The notes: generated by a model not told the origin, from the letters alone. 64,000 bases of DNA from Microbacterium sp. 1.5R (GCF_007667425.1 NZ_VDRC01000001.1:825379-889378); one strand, 5' to 3'; shown: positions 8,566-17,203, counted from the first letter of the stretch. Numbers and translations: made by a program.

Positions 8566-10218
8566 ATGACCACTCCCACCGCTCCCCCGACCACCGCGCC
8601 CATCCAGACCACTCAGCAGGGTCCGGCGATCACGATCACCGGACCGCTGCGCGAGCGGTACGCCGAGATCCTCACACCAGAGGCGATCGCGTTCCTCACC
8701 GAGCTGCACCATCGCTTCGCCTCACGTCGGCATGACCGCCTCGCCGATCGGATGCGGCGGCGCTTCGAGATCGGCAACGGCCACGACCCGCGCTTCCGCG
8801 ACGACACCCGGCACATCCGCGAAGACGCCTCCTGGCGAGTCGCCGGCGCCGGACCCGGCCTCGAAGACCGTCGCGTCGAGATCACCGGCCCCACCGACCC
8901 GAAGATGACGATCAACGCGCTGAACTCCGGGGCGCGGGTCTGGCTCGCCGACCAGGAGGATGCCACGAGCCCCACCTGGAAGAACGTGATCGAGGGGCAG
9001 CTGTCGCTCCGCGACGCGATCCGCGAAGAGCTCTCGTTCACGTCCCCCGAGGGCAAGGAGTACCGCGTCACGGCGGAGCGCACCCCGACGATCGTGATGC
9101 GCCCACGTGGCTGGCACCTGCCCGAGAAGCACGCCGCGTTCATCGACCGCGCGGGGCGCCGCACCGCGGCATCCGGTTCCCTTGTCGATTTCGGGCTGTA
9201 CTTCCTGCACAACGCGCAGCAGCTCATCGCAAACGGCCGTGGGCCGTACTTCTACCTCGCGAAGATCGAGTCGAGCGAGGAGGCGAAGCTCTGGGACGAC
9301 GTCTTCTCGTTCAGCGAGGAGTACATCGGCATCCCCCATGGCACGATCCGCGCGACCGTGCTGATCGAGACGCTGCCTGCCGCGTTCGAGATGGACGAGA
9401 TCCTGTACGAGCTGCGCGAGCACTGCGCCGGGCTCAATGCCGGACGCTGGGACTACATCTTCTCGATCATCAAGAACTACCGCGGCCGCGGCGCCCGCTT
9501 CGTGCTCCCGGACCGCAGCGAGGTGACGATGACCGTGCCGTTCATGCGGGCCTACACCGAGCTGCTCGTGCAGACCTGCCACAAGCGCGGGGCGTATGCC
9601 ATCGGCGGCATGAGCGCGTTCATCCCCAACCGGCGCGACCCCGAGGTCACCGCTCGGGCGATCGAGAAGGTGTCGGCCGACAAGAAGCGCGAGGCGGGCG
9701 ACGGCTTCGACGGCACGTGGGTCGCCCATCCCGACCTCATCCCCACCGCCCAGGCCGAGTTCGACGCCGTGCTCGGCGACCGCCCAAACCAGGTCGACCG
9801 CCGGCGCGAAGAGGTGCACGTCCGCGCATCCGACCTGCTGGACCTGCACATCGGCCGCCCGATCACCGCGCAGGGCGTGCGCGACAACGTCTCGGTGGCG
9901 ATCCGCTACCTCGAGGCCTGGCTGCGCGGACTCGGCGCCGTGGCGATCGACAACCTCATGGAGGATGCGGCGACGGCCGAGATCAGCCGCTCGCAGGTGT
10001 GGCAGTGGATCCATCAGGACCGCACCACCGACGACGGCACACCGATCACGGCGGACTACGTCGAAGAACTCATCACCGACGTCCTGGCGCGAGCCACCCG
10101 ATCGGCCGGCGACCGCTTCGACGACGCCGCCGACGTGTTCCGCGAGGTCGCGCTGCAGCCGGAGTTCCCCGCGTTCCTCACCGTCGGCGCCTACTCGCGC
10201 TTCCTCGTCGAGGACTGA
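8566..10218 (+). CDS. aceB: malate synthase A
   Basis: Condenses glyoxylate with acetyl-CoA to malate, completing the glyoxylate shunt. It has 550 residues, typical for the A-type enzyme (the G form is over 700). Visible motifs are the DQEDATSPTWKN segment, TPTIVMRPRGWHLPEKH with the conserved catalytic Arg, the AKIESSEEAKLW metal-site region and a C-terminal LMEDAATAEISRSQVWQW block with the catalytic Asp. An N-terminal stretch of about 20 residues is Thr/Pro-rich. The ATG has an AAAGGA site. It follows aceA after 126 bases that hold a strong hairpin. Confidence 0.97.
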   Translation: MTTPTAPPTTAPIQTTQQGPAITITGPLRERYAEILTPEAIAFLTELHHRFASRRHDRLADRMRRRFEIGNGHDPRFRDDTRHIREDASWRVAGAGPGLEDRRVEITGPTDPKMTINALNSGARVWLADQEDATSPTWKNVIEGQLSLRDAIREELSFTSPEGKEYRVTAERTPTIVMRPRGWHLPEKHAAFIDRAGRRTAASGSLVDFGLYFLHNAQQLIANGRGPYFYLAKIESSEEAKLWDDVFSFSEEYIGIPHGTIRATVLIETLPAAFEMDEILYELREHCAGLNAGRWDYIFSIIKNYRGRGARFVLPDRSEVTMTVPFMRAYTELLVQTCHKRGAYAIGGMSAFIPNRRDPEVTARAIEKVSADKKREAGDGFDGTWVAHPDLIPTAQAEFDAVLGDRPNQVDRRREEVHVRASDLLDLHIGRPITAQGVRDNVSVAIRYLEAWLRGLGAVAIDNLMEDAATAEISRSQVWQWIHQDRTTDDGTPITADYVEELITDVLARATRSAGDRFDDAADVFREVALQPEFPAFLTVGAYSRFLVED

Positions 10219-10230
10219 TCGGGCAGCAGA

Positions 10231-10260
10231 GGGCCCGGATGCCGCGCGGCATCCGTGCCC
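10231..10260 (+). terminator. terminator of the aceA-aceB unit
   Basis: A near-perfect inverted repeat GGGCCCGGATGCCG / CGGCATCCGTGCCC with a two-base loop lies 12 nt after the aceB stop. There is no clear U-tract, as is common in high-GC actinobacteria. Confidence 0.6.
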
Positions 10261-10295
10261 TCCTGCGTTCCGACCCCCGCCCCTCCGTGCGGGCG

Positions 10296-10301
10296 TAGCC
10301 T
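10296..10301 (+). promoter_or_regulatory. -10 box of the 10308 gene (leaderless type)
   Basis: TAGCCT ends 6 nt before the ATG at 10308. There is no ribosome-binding site, which fits a leaderless transcript. Confidence 0.45.
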
Positions 10302-10307
10302 GAATTC

Positions 10308-10742
10308 ATGACCGACGTCTGGAACGGGATCGCCTCGGAATTCCTGCACCTCTACCCGCGCGGGAAGCGCCTTCTTGCCGTGGCGGGAGCGGATGCCGAG
10401 CGCTCGCGCCTCGCGGCCGATGACCTCGCCGCCGCCCTGACCCAAGCGGGTCAGACGGTCGAGCGGGCGCACACCGCCGAGGACGCCGACGAGGCGCTGC
10501 GCGCCGACGTGATCGCACCGTTCCGTGCGGCGGCCGCCCCGGGCACGGCGTTGATCGTCTCGGGTCCGGCGTCGCTGCTGAGCGAGAAGTCCCGCGGGCT
10601 CTGGAACTTCACGCTCTGGCAGCTCGCGGGCGATGAGCCGCCGCACTCGATCGCCTCGGCCCTCGTCGACGTGACCGACCCGGCGAATCCCTCCCGGCGC
10701 TTCGCGGACTACTGCGCGCTCCCGGCATCCTTCGGCGCCTGA
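10308..10742 (+). CDS. uridine-kinase-like protein with degenerate P-loop
   Basis: Small 144-residue protein of unproven function. Residues 20-55 (KRLLAVAGADAERSRLAADD, then LAAAL...G) align in pattern with the start of actinobacterial uridine-kinase-like NTPases, where this stretch carries GxxxxGKST and is followed by FAxxLAxAL. Here the Gly-Lys-Ser/Thr of the P-loop is replaced (ADAERSRLA), so ATP binding by the usual mode is unlikely. The second half (PGTALIVSGPASLLSEKSRG, LWNFTLWQL) also matches that fold's pattern. It stands alone between aceB and the convergent Lrp gene. The gene is likely real because of its codon use and well-placed -10. Confidence 0.7.
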   Translation: MTDVWNGIASEFLHLYPRGKRLLAVAGADAERSRLAADDLAAALTQAGQTVERAHTAEDADEALRADVIAPFRAAAAPGTALIVSGPASLLSEKSRGLWNFTLWQLAGDEPPHSIASALVDVTDPANPSRRFADYCALPASFGA

Positions 10743-10773
10743 CCGGGGGCCGGGCCCGCTCTGATCCCACGGA

Positions 10774-11283
10774 TCAGCGGAACGACGCGGCGACCGAGTT
10801 GCGGTGGTAGTCGAACACGATGCTCGTGCGCGTCGAGGCGACGCTCGCCTGCGCCGACAGGTGCTCGAGCACGAACTCGCGCATCTCGGACGAGTCGGCC
10901 ACGGCGATGTGCAGCAGGAAGTCGTCGTCGCCGCCGAGGAAGAACACCTGGATGACCTGGGGCAGCACCCGCACCCGGTCGGCGAACTCGACGATGCTCT
11001 CGCGCCGGCCGCTGGGGCGCAGCGTCACGCCGATCACCGCCTGCAGGCCGGAGCCCAGCATCCGCTCGTCGACGCTCGCGTGGAAGCCGGAGATCACGCC
11101 ACGCTCGACGAGTGCGCGAAGTCGGGCGTGCGCGGTCGAGGGGGCGACGCCGAGGTGATTCGCGAGCTCGGCATTGGTCATGCGTCCGTCCGCGCTCAGC
11201 AACTGGACGATGCGGCGGTCGACGGCATCGAGCGCCGGCGCCCGAAGGGTGTTCGGCCCGGCCGGGTCGGGGGTCGTAGTCAT
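10774..11283 (-). CDS. aldR: Lrp/AsnC-family regulator, AldR-like
   Basis: A 169-residue Lrp/AsnC protein. It has an AsnC helix-turn-helix at about residues 18-75 (LDAVDRRIVQLLSADGRMTN, then LGVAPSTAHARLRALVERGV) and a C-terminal RAM ligand domain (VIGVTLRPSG..., FFLGGDDDFLLHIAV). It is divergent from alanine dehydrogenase, the arrangement of mycobacterial AldR, which controls ald in response to alanine. The N-terminus is about 15 residues longer than in many relatives. The ATG at 11283 lies 7 nt after a CATAAT -10 box. The target is inferred from position. Confidence 0.88.
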   Translation of the reverse strand: MTTTPDPAGPNTLRAPALDAVDRRIVQLLSADGRMTNAELANHLGVAPSTAHARLRALVERGVISGFHASVDERMLGSGLQAVIGVTLRPSGRRESIVEFADRVRVLPQVIQVFFLGGDDDFLLHIAVADSSEMREFVLEHLSAQASVASTRTSIVFDYHRNSVAASFR

Positions 11284-11290
11284 GCGAACG

Positions 11291-11309
11291 ATTATGCAGG
11301 ATATGCTGC
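11291..11309. promoter_or_regulatory. -10 box of aldR overlapping a putative AldR operator
   Basis: CATAAT on the minus strand (11291-11296) is the probable aldR -10. The inverted repeat GCAG-N6-CTGC (11296-11309) touches it and resembles the GCAG/CTGC-armed sites reported for AldR. Its place would allow both autoregulation and control of ald. Confidence 0.45.
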
Positions 11310-11391
11310 GATTCCGAAGGTTCTTCAGTGATTCTGTCGCTGTGACGATGTTTCTGCGATCCTGATCTCACGCACCGACACAGGAGGATCG

Positions 11392-12486
11392 ATGAGGATC
11401 GGCGTACCCACCGAGGTCAAAAACAACGAGAACCGCACCGCCCTCACCCCTGCGGGCGCCGATCGGCTCGTCCACGAGGGCCATCGCGTGCTGGTCCAGT
11501 CCGGAGCAGGCATCGGATCGGGCATCTCCGACGACGCCTATCGCGCCGCGGGAGCCGAGATCGTCGACACCGCCGAGGAGACCTGGGGTGAGGCCGAGCT
11601 GCTCATCAAGGTCAAGGAACCGATCGCCCAGGAGTACGGCTTCCTGCGCGACGACCTCACGCTCTTCACCTACCTCCACCTCGCAGCCGACCGGGCGCTG
11701 ACCTCGGCGCTCGTCGACGCCGGCACGACGGCCGTCGCGTACGAGACCGTGCAGCTGCCCGACCGCAGCCTCCCCCTCCTCATCCCGATGAGCGAGATCG
11801 CCGGTCGCCTCTCGGTCACGATGGGCTCGTACTCGCTCATGCGGTCGGCTGGCGGACGCGGCGTGCTGATGGGCGGCATCGCGGGAGCACCCCGGGCGAA
11901 GACCGTCGTGATCGGCGGCGGCGTCGCCGGCGAGCACGCGGCGGCGAACGCGCTGGGCCTGGGATCCCAGGTCACCGTGATCGACATCTCGCTGCCGAGA
12001 CTGCGTGAGCTCGAGCACCGCTACGGCGGCGCCCTCGAGACCCGGGCGTCCAGTCGATACGACATCGCCGAGGCGCTGAGCACGGCCGACCTCGTGATCG
12101 GGTCCGTGCTGATCCCGGGTGCGGCTGCGCCCAAGCTCGTCACCGACGAGATGGTCGCCGGCATGAAGGCGGGCTCGGTGCTCGTCGACATCGCGATCGA
12201 CCAGGGCGGATGCTTCGAGGGATCGCGTCCGACCACGCACGACGACCCGACCTTCCCCGTGCACGAGTCGATCTACTACTGCGTCGCGAACATGCCGGGC
12301 GCCGTCCCCGAGACCGCGACGCGGTCGCTCACGAACGCCACACTCCCCTATGTCTCGGCGATCGCCGGCAAGGGATGGGCACGGGCTGCCGCCGACGACC
12401 CGGCGCTCGCGAAGGGGCTGAACGTGCAGGGCGGACGCATCACGCTGGATGCCGTCGCCCAGGCCCACGGCTTCACCTCAGCCTGA
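11392..12486 (+). CDS. ald: alanine dehydrogenase
   Basis: NAD-dependent oxidative deamination of L-alanine to pyruvate and ammonia, reversible, cytosolic. It has 364 residues, the usual size of about 370. The N-terminal domain shows the pyruvate/alanine-binding PTEVKNNENRTALTP and LIKVKEP segments and the catalytic YLHLAAD. The Rossmann fold is VVIGGGVAGEHAAANALGLG. The end has NVQGGRITLDAVA typical of Ald. The ATG at 11392 follows an ACAGGAGGA ribosome-binding site. The adjacent divergent AldR-like gene and the intergenic operator suggest alanine-responsive control. Confidence 0.97.
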   Translation: MRIGVPTEVKNNENRTALTPAGADRLVHEGHRVLVQSGAGIGSGISDDAYRAAGAEIVDTAEETWGEAELLIKVKEPIAQEYGFLRDDLTLFTYLHLAADRALTSALVDAGTTAVAYETVQLPDRSLPLLIPMSEIAGRLSVTMGSYSLMRSAGGRGVLMGGIAGAPRAKTVVIGGGVAGEHAAANALGLGSQVTVIDISLPRLRELEHRYGGALETRASSRYDIAEALSTADLVIGSVLIPGAAAPKLVTDEMVAGMKAGSVLVDIAIDQGGCFEGSRPTTHDDPTFPVHESIYYCVANMPGAVPETATRSLTNATLPYVSAIAGKGWARAAADDPALAKGLNVQGGRITLDAVAQAHGFTSA

Positions 12487-12554
12487 GCCGGACGACGCGA
12501 AAGAACCCGCAATCTTGTCGCCGTCCGCCCCTCCGCCCAGCCGGTCAGCCCGGG

Positions 12555-12560
12555 TACGCT
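12555..12560 (+). promoter_or_regulatory. -10 box of aspC (leaderless type)
   Basis: TACGCT ends 7 nt before the GTG at 12568, and no ribosome-binding site is present. Confidence 0.42.
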
Positions 12561-12567
12561 CGATACC

Positions 12568-13770
12568 GTGACCGAACGCGCACCCCTCTCCCGCAAGCTG
12601 TCCGCCATCGCAGAATCGGCGACCCTCAAGGTCGACGCCAAGGCCAAGGCCCTCAAGGCCGAGGGCAAGGATGTCATCTCGTACGCCGCCGGTGAGCCCG
12701 ACTTCGCCACGCCGCAGTTCATCGTGGATGCTGCGGCCGAGGCGCTGGCCGACCCGGCCAGCTACCGGTACACGCCGGCCCCCGGCCTGCCCGCCCTGCG
12801 GGAGGCGATCGCGGCGAAGACGCTGCGCGACTCGGGCCTGGAGGTCTCGCCCGGCCAGGTCATCGTGACCAACGGCGGCAAGCAGTCGGTGTATCAGGCC
12901 TTCCAGGCCGTGGTGAACCCTGGCGACGAGGTGCTGCTGCCGGCGCCGTACTGGACGACCTACCCCGAGGCGATCCGCCTCGCCGACGGCATCCCCGTCG
13001 AGGTCTTCGCGGGCGCCGACCAGGATTACAAGGTGACCGTCGAGCAGCTCGAAGCCGCCCGCACCGAGCGCACCACCGTGCTCGTGTTCGTGTCGCCGTC
13101 GAACCCCACCGGTTCGGTGTACACGGCCGACGAGACGAAGGCCATCGGCGAGTGGGCGCTCGAGCACGGCATATGGGTGGTCTCGGACGAGATCTACCAG
13201 AACCTCACGTACGAGGGCACCGCGGCGACCTCGATCGTCGCGGCCGTCCCCGAGGTGGCCGGCCAGACCATCCTCGTCAACGGCGTCGCCAAGACCTACG
13301 CCATGACCGGTTGGCGCGTCGGCTGGATGGTCGGCCCGACCGACGCGATCAAGATCGCCGGCAACCTGCAGTCGCACCTGTCGAGCAACGTGAACAACGT
13401 CGCCCAGAAGGCGGCGATCGCGGCGCTCAACGGCCCGCAGACCGAGGCGGAGCAGATGCGCGAGGCGTTCGACCGTCGCCGCCGTCTCATCGTCTCGGAG
13501 CTGTCGAAGATCGACGGCCTCGTCGTGCCGAACCCGCTCGGCGCGTTCTACGTGTACCCCGACGTGCAGGGCCTGCTCGGTCGCAGCTGGGGCGGCGTGA
13601 CGCCCACGACATCGCTCGAGCTCGCCGATCTCATCCTCGAGCAGGCCGAGGTCGCCGTCGTTCCCGGAGAGGCCTTCGGCCCGTCGGGCTACATCCGCAT
13701 GTCGTACGCGCTGGGCGACGACCAGCTGCTCGCCGGCGTCCAGCGCCTGCAGCGGCTCTTCGCGTCCTGA
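12568..13770 (+). CDS. aspC: aspartate-type aminotransferase (class I/II)
   Basis: PLP enzyme of 400 residues, fold type I, subgroup I-gamma like thermophilic AspC. The PLP lysine is Lys242 in [13 protein letters not shown]. The cofactor partners Asn179 (SPSNPTG) and Asp207 (SDEIYQ) and the substrate Arg region YIRMSYAL are all present. It would transfer amino groups between aspartate or glutamate and their keto acids. GTG start with a -10 box 7 nt upstream. In many actinobacteria aspC precedes secE-nusG; here it is followed by a strong palindromic terminator and a convergent VOC gene instead. Substrate is inferred from family. Confidence 0.93.
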   Translation: MTERAPLSRKLSAIAESATLKVDAKAKALKAEGKDVISYAAGEPDFATPQFIVDAAAEALADPASYRYTPAPGLPALREAIAAKTLRDSGLEVSPGQVIVTNGGKQSVYQAFQAVVNPGDEVLLPAPYWTTYPEAIRLADGIPVEVFAGADQDYKVTVEQLEAARTERTTVLVFVSPSNPTGSVYTADETKAIGEWALEHGIWVVSDEIYQNLTYEGTAATSIVAAVPEVAGQTILVNGVAKTYAMTGWRVGWMVGPTDAIKIAGNLQSHLSSNVNNVAQKAAIAALNGPQTEAEQMREAFDRRRRLIVSELSKIDGLVVPNPLGAFYVYPDVQGLLGRSWGGVTPTTSLELADLILEQAEVAVVPGEAFGPSGYIRMSYALGDDQLLAGVQRLQRLFAS

Positions 13771-13773
13771 CCC

Positions 13774-13850
13774 GTTTCGTCTCGCTGCGCTCGCTCAACG
13801 ACCGTAGAACCGTGGGTCGTTGAGCGAGGAGCGCAGCGACGAGACGAAAC
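13774..13850. terminator. long bidirectional palindrome after aspC
   Basis: GTTTCGTCTCG...CAACGACC (13774-13803) pairs with GGTCGTTGAG...GAGACGAAAC (13815-13850), with a six-base bulge (AGGAGC/GACGAG shift) and a loop of 11. It lies between convergent genes. The sequence looks like a family of intergenic palindromes common in Microbacteriaceae and may serve both strands as a terminator. Confidence 0.75.
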
Positions 13851-13905
13851 GCGCCGCACCTCCCGCAGCGCCGGCCGCCGATCCGCACACCTCGCCGCGG
13901 CGCGC

Positions 13906-14304
13906 TCAGTCCCCCTGGAAACCGATCAGCCAGCGGATGCCGTAGCGGTCGACGAGCGTGCCGTCGTAGTCGCCCCACGGCCGCTTCTGCAGGGCGTCGA
14001 TCACGCGCCCTCCCGCTGACAGCCGGTCGAACCAGCTCGTGAGCGTCGAGGCGTCGGAGGTGCCGAGCAGCGACAGGAACATGCCGCTCATCTGCACGGC
14101 GTCGTCGTCGGCTCCGGCATCCGCCCCCGCGAGCGCGACCGGCCCCGTCAGCTGCCCGTGCGCGATCGCGTCACCGGGTCCGTCGTGCCGACCGGCATCC
14201 GCATAGCTCATCGTCTGCAGCTCACCGCCGAAGACGGATCGATACAGTTCGAGCGCCTCCGCGGCGTTTCCGGGGAACAGCAGGTACGGGATCAGTCCGC
14301 TCAT
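13906..14304 (-). CDS. VOC-fold (PhnB-like) protein
   Basis: A 132-residue protein of the PhnB/3-demethylubiquinone-methyltransferase-like VOC group: MSGLIPYLLFPGNAAEALEL at the start, YRSVFGGEL, and a C-terminal WGDYDGTLVDRYGIRWLIGF. These are small vicinal-oxygen-chelate proteins, mostly uncharacterised. The ATG at 14304 was chosen because the VOC domain begins there and a TACACT box lies 6 nt upstream; the open frame extends further 5-prime without family similarity. It lies 32 bases after murB in the same direction, but its own -10 suggests separate transcription. Confidence 0.82.
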   Translation of the reverse strand: MSGLIPYLLFPGNAAEALELYRSVFGGELQTMSYADAGRHDGPGDAIAHGQLTGPVALAGADAGADDDAVQMSGMFLSLLGTSDASTLTSWFDRLSAGGRVIDALQKRPWGDYDGTLVDRYGIRWLIGFQGD

Positions 14305-14310
14305 GCCGCG

Positions 14311-14316
14311 AGTGTA
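14311..14316 (-). promoter_or_regulatory. -10 box of the VOC gene (leaderless type)
   Basis: TACACT on the minus strand ends 6 nt before the ATG at 14304. Confidence 0.42.
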
Positions 14317-14336
14317 CGACGATCCGAGGACGTCGC

Positions 14337-15482
14337 CTACAGCTCGACGCCGAGCAGCACCGGCTCGGGCTGCAGCACGAGTCCGAACTCGGAGTGCACG
14401 CGGCTCTGGATGAAGCGCGCGAGTTCCGAGACCTCGGCGGCCGTCGCCCCACCGCGGTTCGTGAGCGCGAGCGCGTGCTTCGTCGAGACGGAGGCTCGGG
14501 ACCGAGGGAGCTTGAACCCCTTGCGGATGCCGGCCTGCTCGATCAGCCACGCGGCGCTGACCTTGACGTCGGGCGCCTCGGTCTTCGCCGCGGGCACGAG
14601 GCCCTCATACGCGTGCAGCGGGATCACCGTCACCGCGTCGAGATCGGGAGACACGGGCCACCGCGGGCACTCCGGCGGGAGCGCCCTGGCCACGGCCTCG
14701 GGGACGATCGCGTTCTGGAAGAACGAGCCGACGCCGTGGGTGTCGAGGTCGTCGGCATCCCACAGCATGCCCTTCGAGGCCCGAGTGGCGAGGATGCGGT
14801 CGCGCACCCATGCCAGCGGCACGGGGTCGTCGGAGGTCAGCCCGAGCGCACGCCGCAGCTGTTCGCCGCGCACGATCCGCTCCCGCGCCACGAGCAGGTC
14901 GACGGTCACCGACAGGATCACTGCGCGACGCTGCGGCTCGCTGCCGTAGTGGTGCTTGAAGACCGAGGTGCGGAAGCCGAGCCCGAGCTCTGCGGCCGGC
15001 ACGGTCGACACGACGCCGGTCGACTGGTCGATCAGCTCGACGTCGACCAATGTCTCCTGGATCTCCTGTCCATAGGCGCCGATGTTCTGCACGGGGGCGG
15101 CGCCGACGGTGCCCGGGATGCCGCTCATCGCCTCGAGTCCGGCGTACCCGCGATCCACGGCGTAGGCCACGAGGTCGTCCCACCCGTGGCCCGCCTCGAC
15201 CCGCAGGCGGATCCGGCCGGGGTGCGGCGACGGCAGCTCCTCGATGCCGCGGGTCAGGATGCGGATCACGGTCCCCTCGAAAGGGTCGTCGCCGACGAAG
15301 AGGTTCGACCCTCCGCCGAGAACGAGCAGCTCCTCGCCGCGCGACCATACGTCGGTGAGCGCACCGATCAGCTCGGCGCGCGTGGAGGCCTCCAGCATCC
15401 GCTCCGGTGCACCGCCGGTGCGCAGGGTCGTCAGCGTCGAGAGTCGTAGGGGCTCCACCTCGTGCACAGCGGTCTCCCCCAT
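14337..15482 (-). CDS. murB: UDP-N-acetylenolpyruvoylglucosamine reductase
   Basis: FAD-dependent reduction of UDP-GlcNAc-enolpyruvate to UDP-MurNAc in peptidoglycan synthesis, cytosolic. It has 381 residues. FAD-binding motifs TLRTGGAPERM and VLGGGSNLFVGDD lie near residues 20-60, with GIPGTVGAAPVQNIGAYGQE and the catalytic Ser in GSFFQNAIV further on. The ATG at 15482 overlaps the TGA of the MaoC gene upstream (TGATG), so translation is coupled. An in-frame GTG one codon earlier is possible. A murB gene in an operon with two MaoC-like genes is common in actinobacteria. Confidence 0.96.
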   Translation of the reverse strand: MGETAVHEVEPLRLSTLTTLRTGGAPERMLEASTRAELIGALTDVWSRGEELLVLGGGSNLFVGDDPFEGTVIRILTRGIEELPSPHPGRIRLRVEAGHGWDDLVAYAVDRGYAGLEAMSGIPGTVGAAPVQNIGAYGQEIQETLVDVELIDQSTGVVSTVPAAELGLGFRTSVFKHHYGSEPQRRAVILSVTVDLLVARERIVRGEQLRRALGLTSDDPVPLAWVRDRILATRASKGMLWDADDLDTHGVGSFFQNAIVPEAVARALPPECPRWPVSPDLDAVTVIPLHAYEGLVPAAKTEAPDVKVSAAWLIEQAGIRKGFKLPRSRASVSTKHALALTNRGGATAAEVSELARFIQSRVHSEFGLVLQPEPVLLGVEL

Positions 15483-15880
15483 CACGCGGCGATGCGGAGC
15501 TGCGCCTTGACGAGCACGGTCGTCTCGGCGAACGTCACCTTGAGGTCGACCCGGACCGCGTTCTCGTCGACGGCGCCGACGGTCGCGAGCACGTGCAGGT
15601 CGGCTCCGGACTCGGGGTCGACGACGACCGGTTTCGTGAAGCGCACTCCGTAGTCGAGCACGCGGGCTGTCGGCTCGAGCGCCGCGACGACGACCGACGA
15701 GGCGATTCCCATCGTCAGCATCCCGTGCGCGAGCACGCCGGGAAGCCCGACGGCCGCGGCGACGTCGTCGCGGTAGTGGATCGGGTTGAAGTCGCCGGAC
15801 GCTCCGGCGTAGCGCACGAGCAACTCGCGCGTGAGGTGGACGGTGCGCTCCGCGATGACGTCTCCGATGGCGTACGACAT
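15482..15880 (-). CDS. MaoC-like dehydratase, HadB-type subunit
   Basis: A 132-residue hot-dog-fold protein with a complete hydratase-2 motif: YAGASGDFNPIHYRDDVAAA followed by LPGVLAHGMLTMG. Asp and His of the FNPIHxD-type motif are the catalytic residues of (R)-hydratases. Its start overlaps the stop of the next upstream gene (TGATG) and its stop overlaps murB's start. Paired with the adjacent MaoC_N protein it matches the HadA/HadB-type (3R)-hydroxyacyl dehydratase heterodimer found beside murB in actinobacteria. Without mycolic acids its substrate here is uncertain. Confidence 0.88.
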   Translation of the reverse strand: MSYAIGDVIAERTVHLTRELLVRYAGASGDFNPIHYRDDVAAAVGLPGVLAHGMLTMGIASSVVVAALEPTARVLDYGVRFTKPVVVDPESGADLHVLATVGAVDENAVRVDLKVTFAETTVLVKAQLRIAA

Positions 15881-16335
15881 CACTGCGCTCCCTCTTCCGC
15901 GCCGACGAGCAGGACGCTCGTCGCGGTCACGACGTGCGCGCCCTCGGCATCCGCGATCGCCGCCTCGCTCGTGATCATGGCGTTGCCGCCCATCATGCGG
16001 ATGCCGGTGACGCGCAGCTGCGCCGTGAGCTCATCACCCGCGACGATCGGCCGCGTGTACGCGAAGCGCTGCTCGGCGTGGATCGTCCGGGCGAGCACGA
16101 TACCGGAGTCCTCCTCGCTCAGCAGCTGCTGCAGCGTGAGGTCCTGGATCACCATCGCGAACGTCGGCGGTGCGACCACGTCGTCGAAGCCGGCGGCGCG
16201 CGCGGCGTCGACGTCGGTGTGCTGCGCGGCGTCGGCGAAGACCGCACGCGCGAACTCGCGCACCTTCTCACGGCCGACGAGGTACGGGGCGGTCGGCGGG
16301 AACTCCCGACTGATCAGTTCTTGGTTCACTGCCAC
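15880..16335 (-). CDS. MaoC N-terminal-type dehydratase, HadA-type subunit
   Basis: A 151-residue FAS1-like/MaoC_dehydrat_N protein: REFPPTAPYLVGREKVREFA at the start, FDDVVAPPTFAMVIQDLTL in the centre, and FAYTRPIVAGDELTAQL. This family forms the non-catalytic, substrate-holding half of Had dehydratases. The GTG at 16335 is 6 nt after a TAGGAT -10 box, so this is probably the first, leaderless gene of the unit with the HadB-type gene and murB. Confidence 0.86.
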   Translation of the reverse strand: MAVNQELISREFPPTAPYLVGREKVREFARAVFADAAQHTDVDAARAAGFDDVVAPPTFAMVIQDLTLQQLLSEEDSGIVLARTIHAEQRFAYTRPIVAGDELTAQLRVTGIRMMGGNAMITSEAAIADAEGAHVVTATSVLLVGAEEGAQ

Positions 16336-16341
16336 CCCTCG

Positions 16342-16347
16342 ATCCTA
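16342..16347 (-). promoter_or_regulatory. -10 box of the hadA-hadB-murB unit (leaderless type)
   Basis: TAGGAT on the minus strand ends 6 nt before the GTG at 16335. Confidence 0.42.
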
Positions 16348-16396
16348 CGTTCTCACCATCGGGACGACGACCAGGAGGACCGGAGGAAAGCGGGGC

Positions 16397-17197
16397 TCAG
16401 TCCTTCTTGCGGCGGCCCTTGATCGCCTTCATCGCCATCTGCACGGCGATCACCACGAGGTATGCCGCGAACAGCATGTTCGCGACACCGGGATCGATGA
16501 TCGTCGCCAGCCAGGCGCCGAGCGCGGTGGTGGCGCACGCCGAGACGCCGACGACGGCTGCCGCGACGATGTCGACGTTGTGGTTCCGAAGGTTTCCGAT
16601 CGTGCCGGAGATCGCGGTCGGGATCATCATGAGCATCGAAGTGCCCTTGGCCACGAGGTCGCTCGTGCCGAACGCGAGCATGAGGACGGGGACGACGACG
16701 ATCCCGCCGCCGACGCCGATGAGCCCCGAGAGGATGCCGGTCGCGACGCCCACCACGACGAGCGCCATCCCGCTGAGGACCGACAGCTCGAAGACGGCGT
16801 CGCGCGAGGGGATCACGAGGAACAGGCTCACGATCACGACGACCAGGAAGCCGACGAAGAACCAGCGCAGCGTGGTCTGCGAGATGCGGGGCAGCAACCG
16901 GGTGCCGATCTGCGCGCCGACGACCGACCCCGCGGCGAGGATCAGGGCCGGGATCCACGCGACAGAGCCGTGCACCGCGTACGAGATGACGCCGACCGTG
17001 GCCGTGGGCACGATGGCCGCGAGCGAGGTGCCGGCGCCGAGCCGCTGGTTGAAGTGCAGCAGCAGCACGAGCAGCGGGACGATGACCGTGCCGCCGCCCA
17101 CCCCGAAGAGCCCGGAGAGGAGGCCGGCGGTGAGGCCGATGCCGATGAAGGAGACGACGGCGCGAGGCCCACGGTTCAGGGTCGGCGCATCAGTCAC
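16397..17197 (-). CDS. TauE/SafE-family membrane exporter
   Basis: A 266-residue inner-membrane protein with about eight hydrophobic segments and the two internal repeats of the TSUP family: GLLSGLFGVGGGTVIVPLLV near residue 24 and GILSGLIGVGGGIVVVPVLM near 155. Family members export or import sulfite, sulfoacetate or other small organosulfur or organic anions. The C-terminus is basic (KGRRKKD, cytoplasmic). GTG start with a TAGGCT -10 box 6 nt upstream. Divergent from the acyl-CoA ligase; no substrate can be read from context. Confidence 0.88.
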   Translation of the reverse strand: MTDAPTLNRGPRAVVSFIGIGLTAGLLSGLFGVGGGTVIVPLLVLLLHFNQRLGAGTSLAAIVPTATVGVISYAVHGSVAWIPALILAAGSVVGAQIGTRLLPRISQTTLRWFFVGFLVVVIVSLFLVIPSRDAVFELSVLSGMALVVVGVATGILSGLIGVGGGIVVVPVLMLAFGTSDLVAKGTSMLMMIPTAISGTIGNLRNHNVDIVAAAVVGVSACATTALGAWLATIIDPGVANMLFAAYLVVIAVQMAMKAIKGRRKKD

Positions 17198-17203
17198 CGC
17201 ACC

